DNA from: Planctomycetota bacterium
Lineage (GTDB): Bacteria; Planctomycetota; Planctomycetia; Pirellulales; S012-138
Assembly (NCBI GenBank): GCA_026982835.1
Contig: JALSGI010000935.1
Location: 1-7,563 of the forward strand
Direction of reading: 5' to 3'
Length of the DNA stretch: 7,563 nucleotides
The translations under genes were made by a program, and so were the position numbers. Below, in pieces: positions 6,340-7,563 of this stretch; positions within the stretch are counted from its first letter, which is position 1, and every line of letters begins with the position of its first letter. Below the pieces are notes generated by a model. It did no database searches, had not been told where the DNA came from, and saw nothing but the letters and a program-made list of their open reading frames with translations.

Positions 6340-7067
6340 AAGCCCAACCCGGCCCGAGGCTGCTGCTGACCGCCCTGCTGCTTGCCGGAGGTTGCCGTCT
6401 GCCGGCCACACGCACCGTTGCGATCGAGACGGGCCAGCAGTGCTGGTCGCAGGTGCATCTGGTCTGCCGGATCGATCCGCCGCCTTCACTAAGCCCGCAG
6501 CCCGGTTGGAGCCTGTGGAGATTTCCCTTGATCCCAAAACAGTCCCCAGCCGATCGCAAGCTGCAAGTGGAGTTGATTTATCCGCACCCGGAAAAAGGGC
6601 CCCAGTGGGCCTTGGCTTTGTTGCATCAAGGGCCGGTCCCTGCCGGGGGGACCAATCCCCATGCCTTGCACGCCTCGGCCAAAGGCAAGCCCAAGCCCGC
6701 GCTGGCAATCCCCCGGGAGGAACTGGAGCAGTTACTCCTTGCCTTGCACCAGCCGCAGCGGGACCAATCGCCGTCGCAGTTCAAGAGAGCCGCCACAGCG
6801 GTGGTGTGCGTACAAGGGACCGTGGACGGCCAGGCGCTTTATGTGCCGCAAGCCCCCGCCGAGCCGTGGCAGACCCTAGCCGGCAGATTGCAACGCCGGG
6901 GCTGGTACTACCGGGGAAGCCGGCCCGCACTACAAGCTTTGGTCCCCAGCCAACTGGTCAGGGCCTATCGTCGGGCGCAACGGGCGGAACTCCCTCTGCC
7001 GTTGGAGCCGGTGGTGCCAGGCTTCAAAAAAACAGCCCAGGTCTTTCGCTTGCCTGGGCTGAAGTGA
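6336..7067 (+). CDS. Predicted lipoprotein of unknown function
   Basis: 243 residues from GTG 6336, which overlaps the cupin stop as GTGA. The N-terminus is a type II signal peptide: a charged start (MKAQPGPR), a hydrophobic core (LLLTALLLAG) and a lipobox ending LAGG-Cys20. The protein should thus be cleaved by Lsp and lipid-anchored outside the cytoplasmic membrane. The mature part is rich in Pro, Gln and Leu and has no motif I recognise. Its middle (about 60-160) has beta-like hydrophobic patterns and a short helix around REELEQLLLALHQ. The same frame stays open upstream through the cupin gene, but only the GTG start yields a signal peptide and has a ribosome binding site. The last codons contain the terminator hairpin of the convergent gene. 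A role linked to the enolase/cupin pair is implied only by operon position. Confidence 0.85.
   Translation: MKAQPGPRLLLTALLLAGGCRLPATRTVAIETGQQCWSQVHLVCRIDPPPSLSPQPGWSLWRFPLIPKQSPADRKLQVELIYPHPEKGPQWALALLHQGPVPAGGTNPHALHASAKGKPKPALAIPREELEQLLLALHQPQRDQSPSQFKRAATAVVCVQGTVDGQALYVPQAPAEPWQTLAGRLQRRGWYYRGSRPALQALVPSQLVRAYRRAQRAELPLPLEPVVPGFKKTAQVFRLPGLK
7026..7061 (-). terminator. Intrinsic terminator of the DUF1598-like gene, inside the lipoprotein gene
   Basis: Read on the minus strand, a perfect 9-bp stem CAGCCCAGG / CCTGGGCTG (7061-7053 and 7041-7033) with an 11-nt loop is followed at once by seven T (7032-7026). It begins 37 nt beyond the minus-strand stop at 7099. On the plus strand the same hairpin lacks a T-run, so it would not be an efficient terminator for the lipoprotein transcript. 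Confidence 0.88.
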
Positions 7068-7098
7068 AGCGGAGTGCGTTCGATCGCAGCAATCGGCA

Positions 7099-7563
7099 CT
7101 AATCCCACCACCACACGCCGCGGGGCAACTGCTGCGGCTTTTCGCCCTGGCGGCGGCTGGACAGCTCGCCCCGGCGGTCCGTGGCGATCTGCTTGACGTA
7201 CCTGGCCGGTTGCAGCCGCACGCCGCCGCTGACGGCCACCACCACGTGTCGCCCGCCCAGCACGCGGTAGTTGGCCACCGATTCCACCTTCCGGGGCGCC
7301 GGTCCCAGGGCCACCGGGTACTGCTGCGGATCGCCGAAACAGGTCATGTTCCAGTTGACGCGCTCCGGGATCCCTTCGGCTTGCAGCAGGGCACAGACCA
7401 GGGCCAGGTCGAACACGTTTTGCAGATCGGCATACACGTGGTACTCGGCGGCCAAATGGTCAAAGTGTCGGGTGAAGTTGGCCGCGAAGGCCGCCGCCAG
7501 CGGGTCTTGCCGGGCCGCGGGCACCAGTCCCCCTTGCCGGGTGATCATCTCCGATTCGCTCAG
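7099..7563 (-). CDS. DUF1598-like planctomycete protein, C-terminal part (5' end beyond window)
   Basis: The minus-strand frame is open at the right edge and ends at TAG 7101-7099; 154 residues are visible. The ATG at 7548 is internal, since the frame continues upstream with LSESE. The stretches HVYADLQNVFDLALVCALL, RVNWNM, KVESVANYRVL and VVVAVSGGV match my recollection of DUF1598, a domain reported mainly from planctomycetes with no known biochemical role. The family match is from memory of the pattern, so the name is moderately sure and the function unknown. The visible C-terminus (after about VSGGVRLQPARYV) is basic and Gln/Arg-rich and ends GVWWWD. The gene converges on the lipoprotein gene with a 31-nt gap, and its own terminator sits inside that gene. 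Confidence 0.8.
   Translation of the reverse strand: MSESEMITRQGGLVPAARQDPLAAAFAANFTRHFDHLAAEYHVYADLQNVFDLALVCALLQAEGIPERVNWNMTCFGDPQQYPVALGPAPRKVESVANYRVLGGRHVVVAVSGGVRLQPARYVKQIATDRRGELSSRRQGEKPQQLPRGVWWWD

Noticed and set aside
7033..7061. The hairpin as a terminator for the plus-strand lipoprotein operon
   Set aside because: The stem lies before the stop codon and is followed by AAGTGAAGC rather than a T-run on the plus strand.
6167..7102. Plus-strand open frame of 311 codons overlapping the cupin and lipoprotein genes
   Set aside because: It conflicts with the cupin motifs and with the lipobox-bearing frame, both of which have ribosome binding sites.

Overview
The window is high-GC bacterial DNA, and its gene content points to a planctomycete, probably of the Pirellula/Thermogutta type. 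The evidence is the DUF1598-like protein at the right edge, a short RpoD/SigA-like sigma factor whose regions 1.2 to 4 resemble planctomycete sigma factors, and long Gly/Pro/Gln-rich linker proteins. The assignment is by inspection only; no database search was possible.

Layout. 1-263 (+): the C-terminal tail of a polyglutamine/proline-rich protein. 297-2567 (+): a large membrane-anchored protein with two Gly/Pro-rich linkers, followed by a textbook intrinsic terminator (2591-2620). 2621-2829: a gene-free leader ahead of the sigma factor gene (2830-3690, +). 3714-4535 (-): a Nit1-type carbon-nitrogen hydrolase, convergent with the sigma gene. 4536-4660: a divergent intergenic region with a strong 12-bp inverted repeat. 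4661-5962 (+): an enolase homologue. 6004-6339 (+): a small cupin. 6336-7067 (+): a short predicted lipoprotein overlapping the cupin stop codon. 7099-7563 (-): the C-terminal part of a DUF1598-like protein, running off the right edge, with its terminator lying inside the 3' end of the lipoprotein gene.

The enolase, cupin and lipoprotein genes look like one transcription unit: same strand, a 41-nt gap then a GTGA overlap, each with its own Shine-Dalgarno. The enolase keeps its metal ligands and catalytic Lys/Glu pair. However, the residue matching yeast His373 is Ala, Glu168 is Asp, and two normally invariant Asn positions are changed. It is therefore more likely a paralogue with altered or modified activity than a plain glycolytic enolase. 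This, together with its cupin and lipoprotein partners, is the most interesting signal here. The rest is ordinary chromosomal housekeeping and lineage-specific surface protein content. I see no mobile element, CRISPR array, tRNA or rRNA.
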